In this document: positions 28,046-41,900 of the stretch, piece by piece
Position numbering within the stretch: the stretch's first letter is position 1
Layout of the letters: every line of letters begins with the position of its first letter
From: Liolophura sinensis
Taxonomy: Eukaryota; Mollusca; Polyplacophora; Chitonida; Chitonidae
Direction of reading: 5' to 3'
Length of the DNA: 64,000 bases
NCBI RefSeq assembly: GCF_032854445.1
Contig: NC_088297.1
Location: forward strand, 13,687,039 to 13,751,038
Made by a program: the position numbers and the translations under genes
The notes under the pieces: generated by a model
Database searches by the model: none
Told to the model about the DNA's origin: nothing
The model's input: only the letters and a program-made list of their open reading frames with translations

Positions 28046-29301
28046 GTCGTCGGTGCTCTGGTCTTAGTCTCTATGCTGTGTATCACACTGTCGTCAGTGT
28101 CCTGGTCTTAGTCTCTATGCTGTATATCACACTGTCGTTGGTGTTCTGGTCACTCTCTATACTGTATATCACACTGTCGTCGGTGTTCTGATCTTACTTT
28201 CTATGCTGTATATCACACTGTCTTCGGTGCTCTGATCTTAGTCTCTATCCTGTATATCACACTGTCGTCGGTGTTCTGGTCTTACTTTCTACGCTGTATA
28301 TCACACTGTCGTCGGTGTTCTCGTCTTACTTTCTATGCTGTATATCAAACTGTCGTCGGTGCTCTGATCTTACTCTCTATGCTGTATATCACACTGTCTT
28401 CGGTGCTCTGATCTTAGTCTCTGTGCTGTGTATCACACTGTCTTCGGTGCTCTGGTCTTACTCTCTATGCTGTATATCACACTGTCTTCGGTGCTCTGAT
28501 CTTACTCTCTATACTGTATATCACACTGTTGTCGGTGCTTTGGTCTTAGTCTCTATCCTGTATATCACACTGTCGTCGGTGCTCTGGTCTTAGTCTCTAT
28601 CCTGTATATCACACTGTTGTCGGTGCTCTGGTCTTAGTCTCTATCCTGTATATCACACTGTCTTCGGTGCTCTGATCTTAGTATCTATGCTGTGTATCAC
28701 ACTCTCTTCGGTGCTCTGATCTAACTCTCTATACTGTATATCACACTGTTGTCGGTGCTTTGGTCTTAGTCTCTATCCTGTATATCACACTGTCGTCGGT
28801 GCTCTGGTCTTAGTCTCTATACTGTATATCACACTGTTGTCGGTGCTCTGGTCTTAGTCTCTATACTGTATATCACACTGTTGTCGGTGCTCTGATCTTA
28901 GTCTCTATACTGTATATCACACTGTCGTCTATCCTGTATATCACACTGTCTCTATACTGTATATCACACAGTTGTCGGTGCTCTGGTCTTAGTCTCTATC
29001 CTGTATATCACACTGTTGTCGGTGCTCTGATCTTACTCTCTATCCTGTATATCACACTGTTGTCGGTGCTCTGGTCTTAGTCTCTATGCTGTATATCACA
29101 CTGTCTTCGGTGCTCTGATCTTACTCTCTATACTGTATATCACACTGTTGTCGGTGCTCTGATCCTAGTCTCTATCCTGTATATCACACTGTCGTCTATC
29201 CTGTATATCACACTGTCTCTATACTGTATATCACACAGTTGTCGGTGCTCTGGTCTTAGTCTCTATCCTGTATATCATACTGTCGTCGGTGCTCTGGTCT
29301 T
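28046..29301. repeat. Minisatellite, 44-bp monomer, about 28 copies
   Basis: The monomer contains tatatcacactgtcgtcggt then gctctggtcttagtctctat and cctg. Successive 'tatatcac' starts are 44 bp apart (28561, 28605). Variants alternate gtcg/gttg/gtct and ggtc/gatc. A lone monomer occurs at 39138-39180. Confidence 0.96.
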
Positions 29302-30054
29302 TAATTATACTGATTACACAATGTCAGGTGGCAAACTACAGCTATTAACCGCAGTTACAAAAACTAAATCTCTCTAGAATGGAATCTTGAAATATCATGT
29401 CTATTAAACATGAGTAATTTGAGAAAATATTGGTGATACTAGGGAATCTGACGTCAGGCAATGTGTGAAAGTATATACATTTCGCTATTACCTTAAACAC
29501 TCTGAAGAATAACTTAGAAGGTGTCACTTGTTTCTCACATATAAGATATACCGTTAACTGTTTAAGACCAAGTGTCTGTGCTAATCCATTAGATATTTCG
29601 CACTCCAGTCACTAAACTCATCCTTCTCAACAGATAAGACAATTTCCATTATGCAATTTCTATGCTAGGCACTCACCTTCTTGTCAAACAGTCAGCTGAC
29701 ACTCCAAGCTAAATAGCTGGTTTGAACACTCATAAGCTGGTCTGCCTGCGCACTATCACAAAGTGGACTATGGATATCGCGTTTTACTATTAAGTATGTT
29801 TTTTAGGGGGGGGGGGGGGGCTGTAGGCCACAACCCACAATCTAGTCCGTGGGAATCTATGCGTCGAAACAAACATTCGTATGCCAGCCGTCAACCAATA
29901 AGGACGTTTCGGGTGAATAATCGCAAGACCAATTCTCAATATGACGTTTAACACAAACTACCATAGAACTAAGAAAGTATATAAAGTACGAAAATAGGAC
30001 GGAATCATACGAAGAGAAGCGGTCAACAGTTTTAAATGATGAAGGAAAAACGCA
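29302..30054. other. Non-coding; a G-tract at about 29807-29820
   Basis: No gene was recognised. The stretch 'cgtatgccagccgtcaaccaataaggacgtttcgggtgaataatcg' (29878-29923) is similar to 38088-38133 inside the right gene, where it is intronic. Confidence 0.5.
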
Positions 30055-32307
30055 AGGCATGTTCTAGGCGACTGAGTGAAATAAATATTCAAATCATGAA
30101 CCATGTTAGAATATAAGATGTATCACCGCCATATAAATCAACATGATGAATATACAGCCTCTAGCCCCGAGTTAAGCGGAAGCACCAGATAATCTCGACC
30201 CTCTGTCCATATTTATTTTTATGTTTTTATATTTATTATTTTATACAAGAGAGTTATACTCATTGTAAAACTTAAGAAAGTTGAAGTGAATGCGTTTGAT
30301 AGAATAACCTTGACACACTAATTTTTGCATTAATAACTTGTGACGTTGATTAAAATCGTTATACAGCAAGCAGGCTGTAACAAGAGCTACAAGGCGAAAT
30401 ACGTACACGCAATATGCAGGACACTTCGCATATTGCTGCCCAAGTAAGGATCGTTTACAATGTCAAAAATTAAACCATCCCTGTTGTCGTAGAGTCTGCG
30501 GGAGAGGAAACCGTTTGGTCTTTAAACAAATATAGATCCAGATAAGATGTGGCATCTGGAGAGTCTGTAGTTCCCTTTAAATCCATCGTCGGTGGATAAA
30601 TATCTTACACAGTCTTTGCTATATATGGATAGTTTAAAGCTAGCAGAACATCAATATATCGTTTAGTGAATGAAAAAATCGGGCCTGGTGCGGATCACTC
30701 CTTAACAGTTTTTGCATATAGTCGTATTGATACGATTACAGGATTGGCTGGCCAAAAGGGGGCACAAATGGTAGCAAATTCTTCCCCGAAGACGCAAGGC
30801 ATGTTCTAGGCGACCGAGTGAAGCAATATTCAAATCGTGGGCCATGCTAGAATATAAGTTGTATAAACGTGGCCATCTAAATCAACACGATGAATATACA
30901 GTCCCTAGCCCCGAGTTGAGTGGTATTAAACACAATTATGAAGCAGGGCACAAGGGATTCACGACACTCTGTCATATTTGCTTACAAGAGAATTATACTC
31001 ACTGTAAAACTCAAGAAATTTGGAGTGAAGGCGATTGATGGACTAACCTTGACCCACTACATTGCGCAGTAATAACTAGTGACGTTGATTGAAATCGTCA
31101 TACAACACGCAGGATCTAACAAATGCTACAAGGCGAGATATGTGCACGCCATATGCAGGATAATTTGCAATGTCAAATATAAAACTATCCCTCTTGTCGT
31201 ACAGTCTGTGAAGAAGTAAACCGCTTTTGACTTTGTACAAATATAGCTCCAGGTAAAATGTACCGTCTGGAGAGCCTGTTCCCTTTAAAGCCAGCGAAGG
31301 TGGGTAAATATCTTTCACAGTCTTTGCTATATATGGATTTTTAAAGTTAGTAGGTCATCAATATACCGTTTAGTGAATGAGAAAATCGGACGTGGTGCGG
31401 ATTACACCTTAGTAGTTTTTGTATATAGTCATATTGATACGAATACACGTATAGGCTCGTCAAAAGGGGGCACAAATGGTACCCACTGGAATTCCTATAC
31501 ACTGTTTCCCCGAAACTGATATAGATGTTATTAATGAGAAACAACTCGATGGGCAATGAAACATCCGATGAATGGTACCCCTTGTATGTAGTAGAACTGA
31601 AGACGGCGTTGTTTCCTTTGATGTTAATGTAACGGTGACCAGTTCTATCAAAGATCGATACAGTTAGTGTTGAAATTCTATCAGTTAAATCTGTATGAGG
31701 AATTGAAATCCAGAGAGTGGAGAAATTCCAGGTGGAGATGTCCTGATACCGTTCGTATATATGAACGTCTAGTTCTTCGGAGAGACGTTTTGAGTTTTTA
31801 AGGATCCATATATAGTTAACGGCAGAATTTTTTTCAGTTGCACAACAGTACTTTTACCAAAATGTACTCCTTGTAGTGCCTTCGTTAAGAGAGTATATAC
31901 AAGTTTGGTGGCATTCTCCTTCACGATCCCCTAATATCCCGAGCTTTGTATGGTGATTTATGCATTTTTGGAATCCAGTAAAGTTGTGTTATATCGGTAT
32001 GGTGGGAAGGTACGGATACACTCGTCTGTTTGAGAAAGGACTGATGCTTTTTAAATACGTCCCCCAGAATATTGTTCGCTCTAGAATACGTTGATTCTGC
32101 GGCACTTGTTGTCGTTAAATGGAACTCTCCTACAAGAGCCTGGTAGTAATAATTCTTCCAGACAAATATTACATTAGGAGCTTTATTGGCAGGGATATTA
32201 ATGTATTTTCTCTGAACGTGGTCAATTACTATTCGCACCGTAGGATCCTTCAGAACACGTTTGGCTGTCGTATGAGCACTAGTATTAATATAGTCAATTG
32301 CATACAT
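30055..32307 (-). mobile_element. Decayed Penelope-like retroelement with duplicated 3' portion
   Basis: On the minus strand, 32307-31921 encodes a reverse transcriptase N-terminal region with NIPANKAPNVIFVWKNYYY and the end YWIPKMHKSPYKARDIRGS. Further along come broken fingers and palm pieces (IPVGTICAP at about 31480; LTSLYVYSYQYDYIQKLL at about 31430). At 31318-31076 lies the C-terminal block (LYDKRDSFIFDIANYPAYGV, HISRL). Several frameshifts separate these. The 3' part is present twice in tandem, about 725 bp apart (30055-30760 and 30780-31470). The family is judged from motifs only and could be another non-LTR type. Confidence 0.75.
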
Positions 32308-32706
32308 ATCCTATTTCTTCACTAGCTCAAGCCAAGTGTGAAGGAATGAAGGTCGTACCCTCTCCCGTTTACCCCATTTCCCCCTCAAGTTTTCAAGCAC
32401 CAGTTAAAAAATCTCTTCACCAACTCGCCAGTTATCCAGTCTGTCAAACTAGATGTAGACCTCCAGCAAACAAACCTGGCAAGCAGATCACCAGTAATTC
32501 AAACATTAAACAGTTAACAGCCCTTAAAAAAAACAGAAGTTCTAAATTTCGAGAATTAATTTTACTGTTTTCACCGTACATATAAGTTTTGCGAATTATT
32601 TCCATGATTATGATGTGCTCTCTTTTCATATAGGTCGGTACCGGTCGGTTCATTAATCTTGTAAGTGTCGTCGCCCGGAATGGTGTCGATGGCTGTACAC
32701 TGTCTG

Positions 32707-32948
32707 CTAAGGACAAACCACTGGGTCTTCAGAAGCCTCGGTAGGTGTGTTGTGGCTACACATGGCCTTGTACCTGGTCAGCGTTATTCCTCCCGCTGGG
32801 CAGTTCAGAGACGACGTATCCTTCAACGGACACATATTGTTGAAGTTCTGCGCCGTTACAAAACCCGGGTAGGTGCAAACAAGTGAGATGAGATCAGGTA
32901 CCTCGTTTTGGACAAAGTTACAGAACTCCCCACAAGTCGTGGTCCCAC
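32707..32948 (-). CDS. Right gene, last exon: C-terminal cysteine-rich domain
   Basis: The exon is 242 nt with acceptor tttaacag|GTGGGACC, starting at phase 1. It encodes GGTTTCGEFCNFVQNEV, later KDTSSLNCPAGGITLTRYKA and MCSHN, ending VVCP. It has the same length and landmarks as 2987-3228; the non-coding sequence downstream is also related. Confidence 0.87.
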
Positions 32949-35900
32949 CTGTTAAACACGAAGAAAATTACAAAGGGTCAAACACTTGGTCACACTACAT
33001 AAGTCCATTAATTTATTCATTTGATTGTTGCTTGATCCCATGCTAATGGATTTTCACACACACGCTGACGGTCAGTTTTCTTGTGAAGGAAAACTGGAGT
33101 ATCCGATATATAAAAAATTGCGATCTTTGGCAGGTTATGGATGAAATTTCTAACATTTGACATTGGTCATCAACGGACGTTAGAGTGCGCTGACGCCCAA
33201 ACGACACCTAATACGATGATTTGTAGTGTTGCCAATGCACCATAAACAGTGGTAACGTGGGGAATCTACCAATTCGCTAGTCAATGCCGATATTCAAACC
33301 AGCAGGTCGTGTGTGCTGTGTGTGGAACTATTCATCTTTAACCTCTGGACGAATGCTGTACTATCCCACAGCGAAACCGCCCTGTATATCTTCATGCAAC
33401 AGACTGGTCTCAATGTTGCAGTACTGGAACCTTATATCAAAAACGTGATTCCCAAGCCAGAACTACATTTGGCTGGCCATGGTCTGCCTGGGTTCGTATT
33501 ATAGTCTATTTCTTTTATAGAGTCGTCTGTAAAATCAGTCATATTCGCTATCAAAATTGTCTTTAGTCAGTGACCCGTAACAACATAAGCTCTGGACATT
33601 CATATGTTTAAAGTTCACATTATTGCAAGGAAAATGAAGTTAGAACACTTTTTCTAAAATGTCCATAAGCCGTGTTTCGACGGCAAGAACCCAATACCTC
33701 GAGTGACGTCATAATTATTCAAAACTGTTCCCTGTTTCTGTTCCTTCCACATTTGAAATTGTTTACATTTTTTAGTATAATATAACCCTAATAAACGCAT
33801 TTAGTTTTATCTGCTGTAGTATATAATCTCACGGCAGTATGGTTTTAAAGTTAGGGAATTTGTTATGAAAACAATGAAGTCTAATTGCTAAGAGTGTAGT
33901 GTGGGCTGTGTTACTGCGTGGAGTTTGTTCGAATCGCATATTTGTGCACCTATTGTAAAAGAAATGACTCTCCACGCAGACTGCCCGGCATGCCACTAAG
34001 TTTTGAACAACTATAACGTCACCCGAGGCAATGAGCTCTTGGTGTCGAAACTAAGCCAATGATGTTTAACACTATGAATTAGAAAAAAAGTGTTCTAATC
34101 TGATATTCTTTGCAAGAATTTGGACTTCCAACACATCCATGTGAACAGCTTGTTTTGTTACGTATCACTGACTAAAGGCAATTTTAGTAGTGAGTATGAC
34201 TGATTTTACAGACAGGTGAATACAGCCGACTCTCTAAAAGAAATAAACTAAGACTTTTAGACTTTATGTCTAGAATTCGAAGGGGTTAAAATGTTAAACC
34301 CAAATTATGGCTGGAACATTATAGTGAACAAATCAGTGTAAAAATATTTTAATTGTTGTTGTTCTTGAATATTTTGCGTAAGTGCTAATGCGTTTCATAA
34401 TTATGGGTCATGGGCTTGTCATTAAGATTTAACGCCCCATACCGTTATATTCATCTAACAGTAACCCTACAAGGCTACAATATAGAGACTAAAACCAGAA
34501 CACTAGCTCGAAAATGGTCGCCCCCCTATCGCCACGGTATAACCAAAGTTACTTTACCATATCGGTGATTTGATTGGTGTACTCAAGACTATTTCCCTTA
34601 TACGACGCGGCCAGTATTATGTTGGGAGAAAACCGGGCAGAACCGGAGGGAAACCCACGGCCATCCGCAGGTTACTGGCAGACCTTCTCTCGTTCGACCG
34701 GGGAGGGAGCCACCATGACTTGAACTCACAACGATCGCATTGGTTTCAAAGTTTTGAAATCGTTTTTAGATCGTTAGGCAAGACCCAAGATTGATCCCCG
34801 GCATTCGCGCTTACAACACGGACGGACGACCAATCCGGCACCGCAGTGCCTTTATTCACTTTTGAACTGTCTCCTTGGTAATCCCTGTGACAAGTTTTCA
34901 AAGAGGCAATTTAAACCAACGTCAGTGAATCGCCACATTCACATCTTTCAAGGTTTCCACAACAAAGAACAACTGCAGCAAGGTCATTAACCGTCTTTTA
35001 AAAGGGGGAAAAAAAATAACAAAATAGCTTGGAGAGTGAATGTCGACTTACCATTTTTCAACTCGTAGCGAACGGGTGACCACTCCGACACGCTCACGCT
35101 GACATCACACTTCTCACAGACGTTGTTAGGATTAACCGCCCCATCAGCGTAACACACACCATCAATGGAGCACATACCCTGGACTAAAAAAATAACACGG
35201 CAAATTTTGTTTATTAAAATACTGTTTAATGAACAAAAATATTGGTGATGTCTGCTCCAAAACCAGTAATTTGGTTGTTGTTTATCAGTACGTGAATTTT
35301 CAAACCTACATTGGAAGTCAATTGCATGTGGAGGGATAGGAAATCGACCTTTGGCAACTTTAATACTGACGAGCCTTCCAATATGTAACCTATTTATTTT
35401 AGATCTGTACAAATGGCGTTCAATGGACGTAGGATGACGCAAATGCTCGTTCATTTATTTCAGTAATTCTTTACGCCTCACTCTAGAATAGTTCACTTAT
35501 TGAGTGGTGGTTAGCATTATGGTGGACAGAGCCCGGTGGGAAAACACGACGATACGTACAGTAGAGGACACCAACCGACTGGATTTGGTCGGTTCCAGAG
35601 TTCCAGAGTCTGTGTGGTGTGCTAACACAGAGAGTCTGTGTGGGGTGCCAACATACAGAGTCTGTGTGGTGTGCTAACACAGAGAGTCTGTGTGGTGTGC
35701 TAACATAGAGAGTCTGTGTGGGGTGCTAACATAGAGAGTCTGTGTGGTGTGCTAACATAGAGAGTCTGTGTGGGGTGCCAACATACAGAGCCTGTGTGAT
35801 GTGCTAACATAGAGAGTCTGTGTGGGGTGCTAACATAGAGAGTCTGTGTGGTGTGCTAACATAGAGAGTCTGTGTGGGGTGCCAACATACAGAGTCTGTG

Positions 35901-38900
35901 TGATGTGCTAACATAGAGAGTCTGTGTGGTGTGCTAACATAGAGAGTCTGTGTGGTGTGCTAACATAAAGAGTCTGTGTGGGGTGCTAACATACAGAGTC
36001 TGTGTGATGTGCTAACATAGAGAGTCTGTGTGGTGTGCTAACATAAAGAGTCTGTGTGGGGTGGTAACACAGAGAGTCTGTGTGGGGTGCCAACATACAG
36101 AGTCTGTGTGATGTGCTAACATAGAGAGTCTGTGTGGTGTGCTAACATAAAGAGTCTGTGTGGGGTGCTAACATACAGAGTCTGTGTGATGTGCTAACAT
36201 AGAGAGTCTGTGTGGTGTGCTAACATAAAGAGTCTGTGTGGGGTGGTAACACAGAGAGTCTGTGTGGGGTGCCAACATACAGAGTCTGTGTGATGTGCTA
36301 ACATAGAGAGCCTGTGTAGGGTGCTAACATAGAGAGTCTGTGTGGGGTGCCAACATACAGAGTCTGTGTGGTGTGCTAACATAGAGAGTCTGTGTGGGGT
36401 GCTAACATAGAGAGTCTGTGTGGTGTGCTAACATAGAGAGTCTCTATGGGGTGCTAACATAGAGAGTTTGTGTGGTGTGCTAACATAGAGAGTCTGTGTG
36501 GTGTGCCAACATACAGAGTCTGTGTGATGTGCTAACATAGAGAGTCTGTGTGATGTGCTAACATAGAGAGTCTGTGTGGTGTGCTAACACAGAGAGTCTG
36601 TGTGGGGTGCCAACATACAGAGTCTGTGTGATGTGCTAACATAGAGAGTCTGTGTGGTGTGCTAACATAGAGAGTCTGTGTAGGGTGCTAACATAGAGAG
36701 TTTGTGTGGTGTGCTAACATAGAGAGTCTGTGTGGGGTGCCAACATACAGAGTCTGTGTGGTGTGCTAACATAGAGAGTCTGTGTAGGGTGCTAACATAG
36801 AGAGTCTGTGTGGTGTGCCAACATACGGAGTCTGTGTGGTGTGCTAACATAGATAGTCTGTGTGATGTGCTAACATAGAGAGTCTGTGTGGTGTGCTAAC
36901 ATAGAGAGTCTGTGTGGGGTGCTAACATAGAGTCTGTGTGGTGTGCTAACATAGAGAGTCTGTGTGGGGTGCCAACATACAGAGTCTGTGTGATGTGCTA
37001 ACATAGAGAGTCTGTGTGGGGTGCTAACATAGAGAGTCTGTGTGGTGTGCTAACATAGAGGGTCTGTGTGGGGTGGTAACATAGAGAGTCTGTGTGGGGT
37101 GCTAACATAGAGAGTCTGTGTGGTGTGCCAACATACGGAGTCTGTGTGGTGTGCTAACATAGAGAGTCTGTGTGATGTGCTAACATAGAGAGTCTGTGTG
37201 GTGTGCTAACATAGAGAGTCTGTGTGGGGTGGTAACATAGAGAGTCTGTGTGGGGTGCTAACATAGAGAGTCTGTGTGATGTGCTAACATAGAGAGTCTG
37301 TGTGGTGTGCTAACATAGAGAGTCTGTGTGGGGTGCTAATATAGAATCTGTGTGGTGTGCTAACATACGGAGTCTGTGTGGGGTGCCAACATACAGAGTC
37401 TGTGTGATGTGCTAACATAGAGAGTCTGTGTGGTGTGCTAACATAGAGAGTCTGTGTGGTGTGCTAACATAGAGAGTCTGTGTGGGGTGCTAACATAGAG
37501 AGTCTGTGTGGTGTGCTAACATAGAGAGTCTGTGTGAGGTGCTAACATACGGAGTCCATGTGGGGTGCTAACATATCATGTCGGCCGCGGAGTTTTTAAC
37601 ACTCAATTACTGGGTTAAACTGCTTCATGCCGAACTGTAAGGGAATCTACAAATGCTCTACCCATCACCAGGTGTGCAAAGCGTCCCAAGGAGCTTTCTA
37701 GAGGGCTGTGGTTTTAGGTTGTTTCGGAAACAGGGTTTACCATTGTCCTTGAAACTCGTCTACTTGGTTTCCACGCGGTATATATGTGTAGGACTTGGCG
37801 CTTATAGTCAAACTCAAATAAGGTTTGTCTTAAATGAGGTCGTTCAGGTTGATAGGTGGACAAAGTAGGAGTGTATTGGGTAAAGCACCATCCTGCAGCA
37901 GGCATGTCAAATATCCTGATTTGAAGCTGATTTCCCGCACACATCACCTCACTTAAATGACTTATATGAAACCCGTACAGTTGTTTCTTGGTGCCAGTCA
38001 AGAGATATAGTGGATGTCAATGTGGAATTATTTGAACAACTGCGATAAAAATGAAAATCATCACAATCAATGCGTTGAAACACAATCGTATGCCAGTCAC
38101 CAATGGACGTTTCGGGTCAATAATGGGGAGGCCAATTCCGGAAGTGAAAGTGAAAGGTACAACTCAGAAGTATATCGTTTACGAATTCTCCAAATAGTCA
38201 TGAAACTTACCGACAGAGAAACCAGTTGTACTGCTTTCACTGGTACATCTCTTACATGAATCATCTGGGTCTTCATCTCCTTCATTGTAGCAAACGCCAT
38301 TGACAAAGCATTTGTTGGCTGAGGACAAACAGAAACGAGCAACATAAGTAAACAAACAAGATTTGCGTTAAACCTGGCATAAGGATTGGCTACTTACACA
38401 CTGAAAAACAATCAGTTTTTCTTTATCAGTAATTATGACATATCATACACAAATGTTAAAAACAAAAATACACGAAATGGACTCAATGAAAGCAATTGCG
38501 CACTGTTCGCTAATAACTGGAAGTATGCCAATTTGACATTAATACATTAAAATTAATATGAACTGAACTAACATGTGATTAAAGTTTAATCTCTGCAGGG
38601 TTTGATTAAAAGCGGTCACAACAAATTACGATTTTACTTAGCATACTGAATTATTAGATGAAACCGTTCAAGACTATAAGTGTCCACATTTCATCAGCTG
38701 TAAAGTATATGTGATACAAAAACTAGGAGGATTCACTTGGTTCCGGACAGACAATGCCAGTGCTCACATTGGACAGACCTATATTGTTGTGCTACAATGT
38801 AGGATGGTGTCGAGGAGGGGGCAGTCTAAGATAAAATTATGTCTTCAATTTATCATGAAATACAGTCCACCAGAAACAAACACCGACATTTCAAAATATC

Positions 38901-41900
38901 TGCGAAAAGTGGGAGAACAATACAAGGCTCACCGTCCCATAACATATACGTGACAAGGCAGTGTTTTAAGAAAATTGCAGTTGACATTGCTGAATTTCTA
39001 TCTAATTCTACTTAAGCTATGGTCCTAGGCGGCGTGTAATTTGCCAGTATTGAAACATTTACATGAACAGTTACAATTTAATCCTAACTGAGGTAAGTTA
39101 GGCCGTATTTCACCGGTTACGTGTGACCATTGCCAGCTATCACACTGTCGTCGATGCTCTGGTTTTACCGTCTCCACTGTACGTCTTTAACTCTATAGAG
39201 GTTCACTGTTCACTCACTTATGACGCTAAACTCAGTTTTGCCATGCACACTGTTGCAAACTCTGCATGAGAAATCGGGATCAGTCTGCCCATCATTGTAA
39301 CACGTTCCGCACGCACACCAACACACACATATATATGATGTGCTCGTGCATTATTTAAATTTCCATTTAAAACTTACCTAGTAGAGTAAGCTCTGTAGTC
39401 GAAACATTCTGTTGACACATTTTACACTCAATGCCGGGTATTCCTTCTCCTTCAACGTAGCAAACACCGTTTACATTGCAGACGTTCTCTAAAAAAATTG
39501 TCCAAGCTTATTAGTCATAAGTACAAGTATATCTCATCTTTGCCAGTTATAGCAAAAGTTACAGTCTACGGCCAAACAGGTGCGAATTATCAATCAAGCG
39601 AAAAGTACGATGCCACTTCTGGGAAAAGGAGATGCCAGCGTTATGTGTACTGTTATTTTAGTGGAAGTGCTCTTTTTTATTTGAATAGTGATCTACGCTG
39701 TACTCAAGAATACTTCAGCTGTACGACGGGGCCAGCATAGTGGTGGGATTGTACCATAGTCGGATGTACTGTCATGCAAATGGAAATAGAAGATACCATT
39801 GTTAAATATACTGTCATGCCAGTGGAAATGGAAGATATCATAGTTATATGTACTGTCATGCCAGTGGAAATGGAAGATATCATAGTTAGATGTACTGTCG
39901 TGCTAGTGGTAATAGAGGATATCATAATTAGATGTCCTGTCGTGCTAGTGGTAATAGAGGATATCATTGTTAGATGTACTGTCGTGCTGGTGGAAATGGA
40001 AGATATCATAGTTAGATGTTCTGTCGTGCTAGTGGTAATAGAGGATATCATAATTAGATGTACTGTCGTGCTAGTGGTAATAGAGGATATCATTGTTATA
40101 TGTACTGTCTTGCTAGTGGAAATGGAAGATATCATTGTTAAATGTACTGTCGTGCTAGTGGAAATAAAAGATATTACATTTAGATGTACGGTCGAGCTAG
40201 TAGAAATGGACGATAACATTGTTCGATGTCCTGTCGTGCTAGTGGAGATGGAGGATATCGTTGTTAAATGTACTGTCGTGCAAGTTAGAAAAGAGCATGT
40301 CATTGTTAGAAGCTCTGTCATGCTAATGGAAATAAAGCATCTCATCGTTAGATGTACTGTCATGCTAATGGCAACAGAGAATACCATTGTTAGATATACT
40401 GCCATTCTAATGGCAACAGAGAATACCATCGTTAGATATACTGTCATGCTAATGACAACACAGAATACCATCGTTAGATATACTGTCATGCTAATGACAA
40501 CAGAGAATACCATCGTTAGATATACTGTCATGCTAATGGAAATAAAGCATCTCATCGTTAGATGTATTGTCATGCTAATGGCAACAGAGAATACCATTGT
40601 TAGATATACTGCCATGCTAATGGCAACAGAGAATACCATCGTTAGATATACTGTCATGCTAATGACAACACAGAATACCATCGTTAGATATACTGTCATG
40701 CTAATGACAACAGAGAATACCATCGTTAGATATACTGTCATGCTAATGGCAACAGAGAATACCATCGTTAGATATACTGTCATGCTTATGGCAACAGAGA
40801 ATACCATTGTTAGATATACTGTCATGCTTATGGCAACAGAGAATACCATCGTTAGATATACTGTCATGCTTATGGCAACAGAGAATACCATTGTTAGATA
40901 TACTGTCATGCTAATGGCAACAGAGAATACCATTGTTAGATATACTGTCATGCTAATGGCAACAGAGAATACCATTGTTAGATATACTGTCATGCTTATG
41001 GCAGCAAAGGATATCATATATGTAGCCTACTGTCATGCTGTATGCTGTGTTAGCACGCGAACTCGGTCGCGGAGGTCACAGCACTAAATTTATGGATTAA
41101 ACAACTTAATACCAAGGTGTAATGGAATCCACAAATGCTTTACCCATTATCAGGTGTGCACAGGCGGCCCCAGGAACTCTCTGTGGTGTGCACTACAGCC
41201 CGTTACCTCCTACCTCATTCACACAGACAGGACACACAGAACTACACCAGACCATGTCATTTCTTTATCTAAGTAACATCTAACTTGTTGATACAGACTT
41301 GTGTATGCACTCAAATTACCAAACTGAATACACAACTCTGGGTGGCAAATATAGACAGATCGGTCAGGACATCTAGCGATCTGCGTCATGCATGTAAATG
41401 TAGGTCTATCTACCCAGGGTTATAGGGGGTATAAGCATTCATGTTATAAATAGTAACAATCATTTAGACACCTATATTTGTATCTGACTCAAAAACTGTT
41501 CACACGCTATGGGTATAAAATTTGAATTCGATACTTGTGGAGCGTCCGTTGCATAATCAAAATTTAAAAGTTATTCTGTCTTACATGTTTCAAGCTTTAC
41601 TAACTATTTCTGAAATAGTACTTACATATGCCTTTAAAAACTGAGGTTTTAGGTTGTTTGGGAAACAGGTTTTGCGATTATCGCCTTATAACTCGTCTTA
41701 CTGGTTTCTGAGGGGTATACGATAGTTGGCATTGTCGCCAAGGTCAAACTCATTGGTAGATATCGGCTGAGAATACCAGATGATTTGGAAAACCGAAAAC
41801 ATAGCCCACCCCTTCACTGCCAAACATGTTTGGCAGTGGCATTTTAATGACTTTATCTTAATACCTTCAACCAAGACTGTACACTTGACAGTAGCAATGA

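Noticed and set aside
28315-28593. 92-residue frame with repeats of CISHC-type residues
   Set aside because: It is a translation of the 44-bp minisatellite; frame changes every monomer because 44 is not a multiple of 3.
32665-32886. Plus-strand frames across the right gene's last exon
   Set aside because: They are shadows of the minus-strand exon, which has matching splice sites and a paralog.
35604-37575. CRISPR-like array
   Set aside because: The 26-bp units are contiguous without unique spacers, in an intron of an animal gene.
39774-41087. 437-residue open frames on both strands as genes
   Set aside because: They are entirely a 42-bp tandem repeat inside an intron; openness follows from a period divisible by three.
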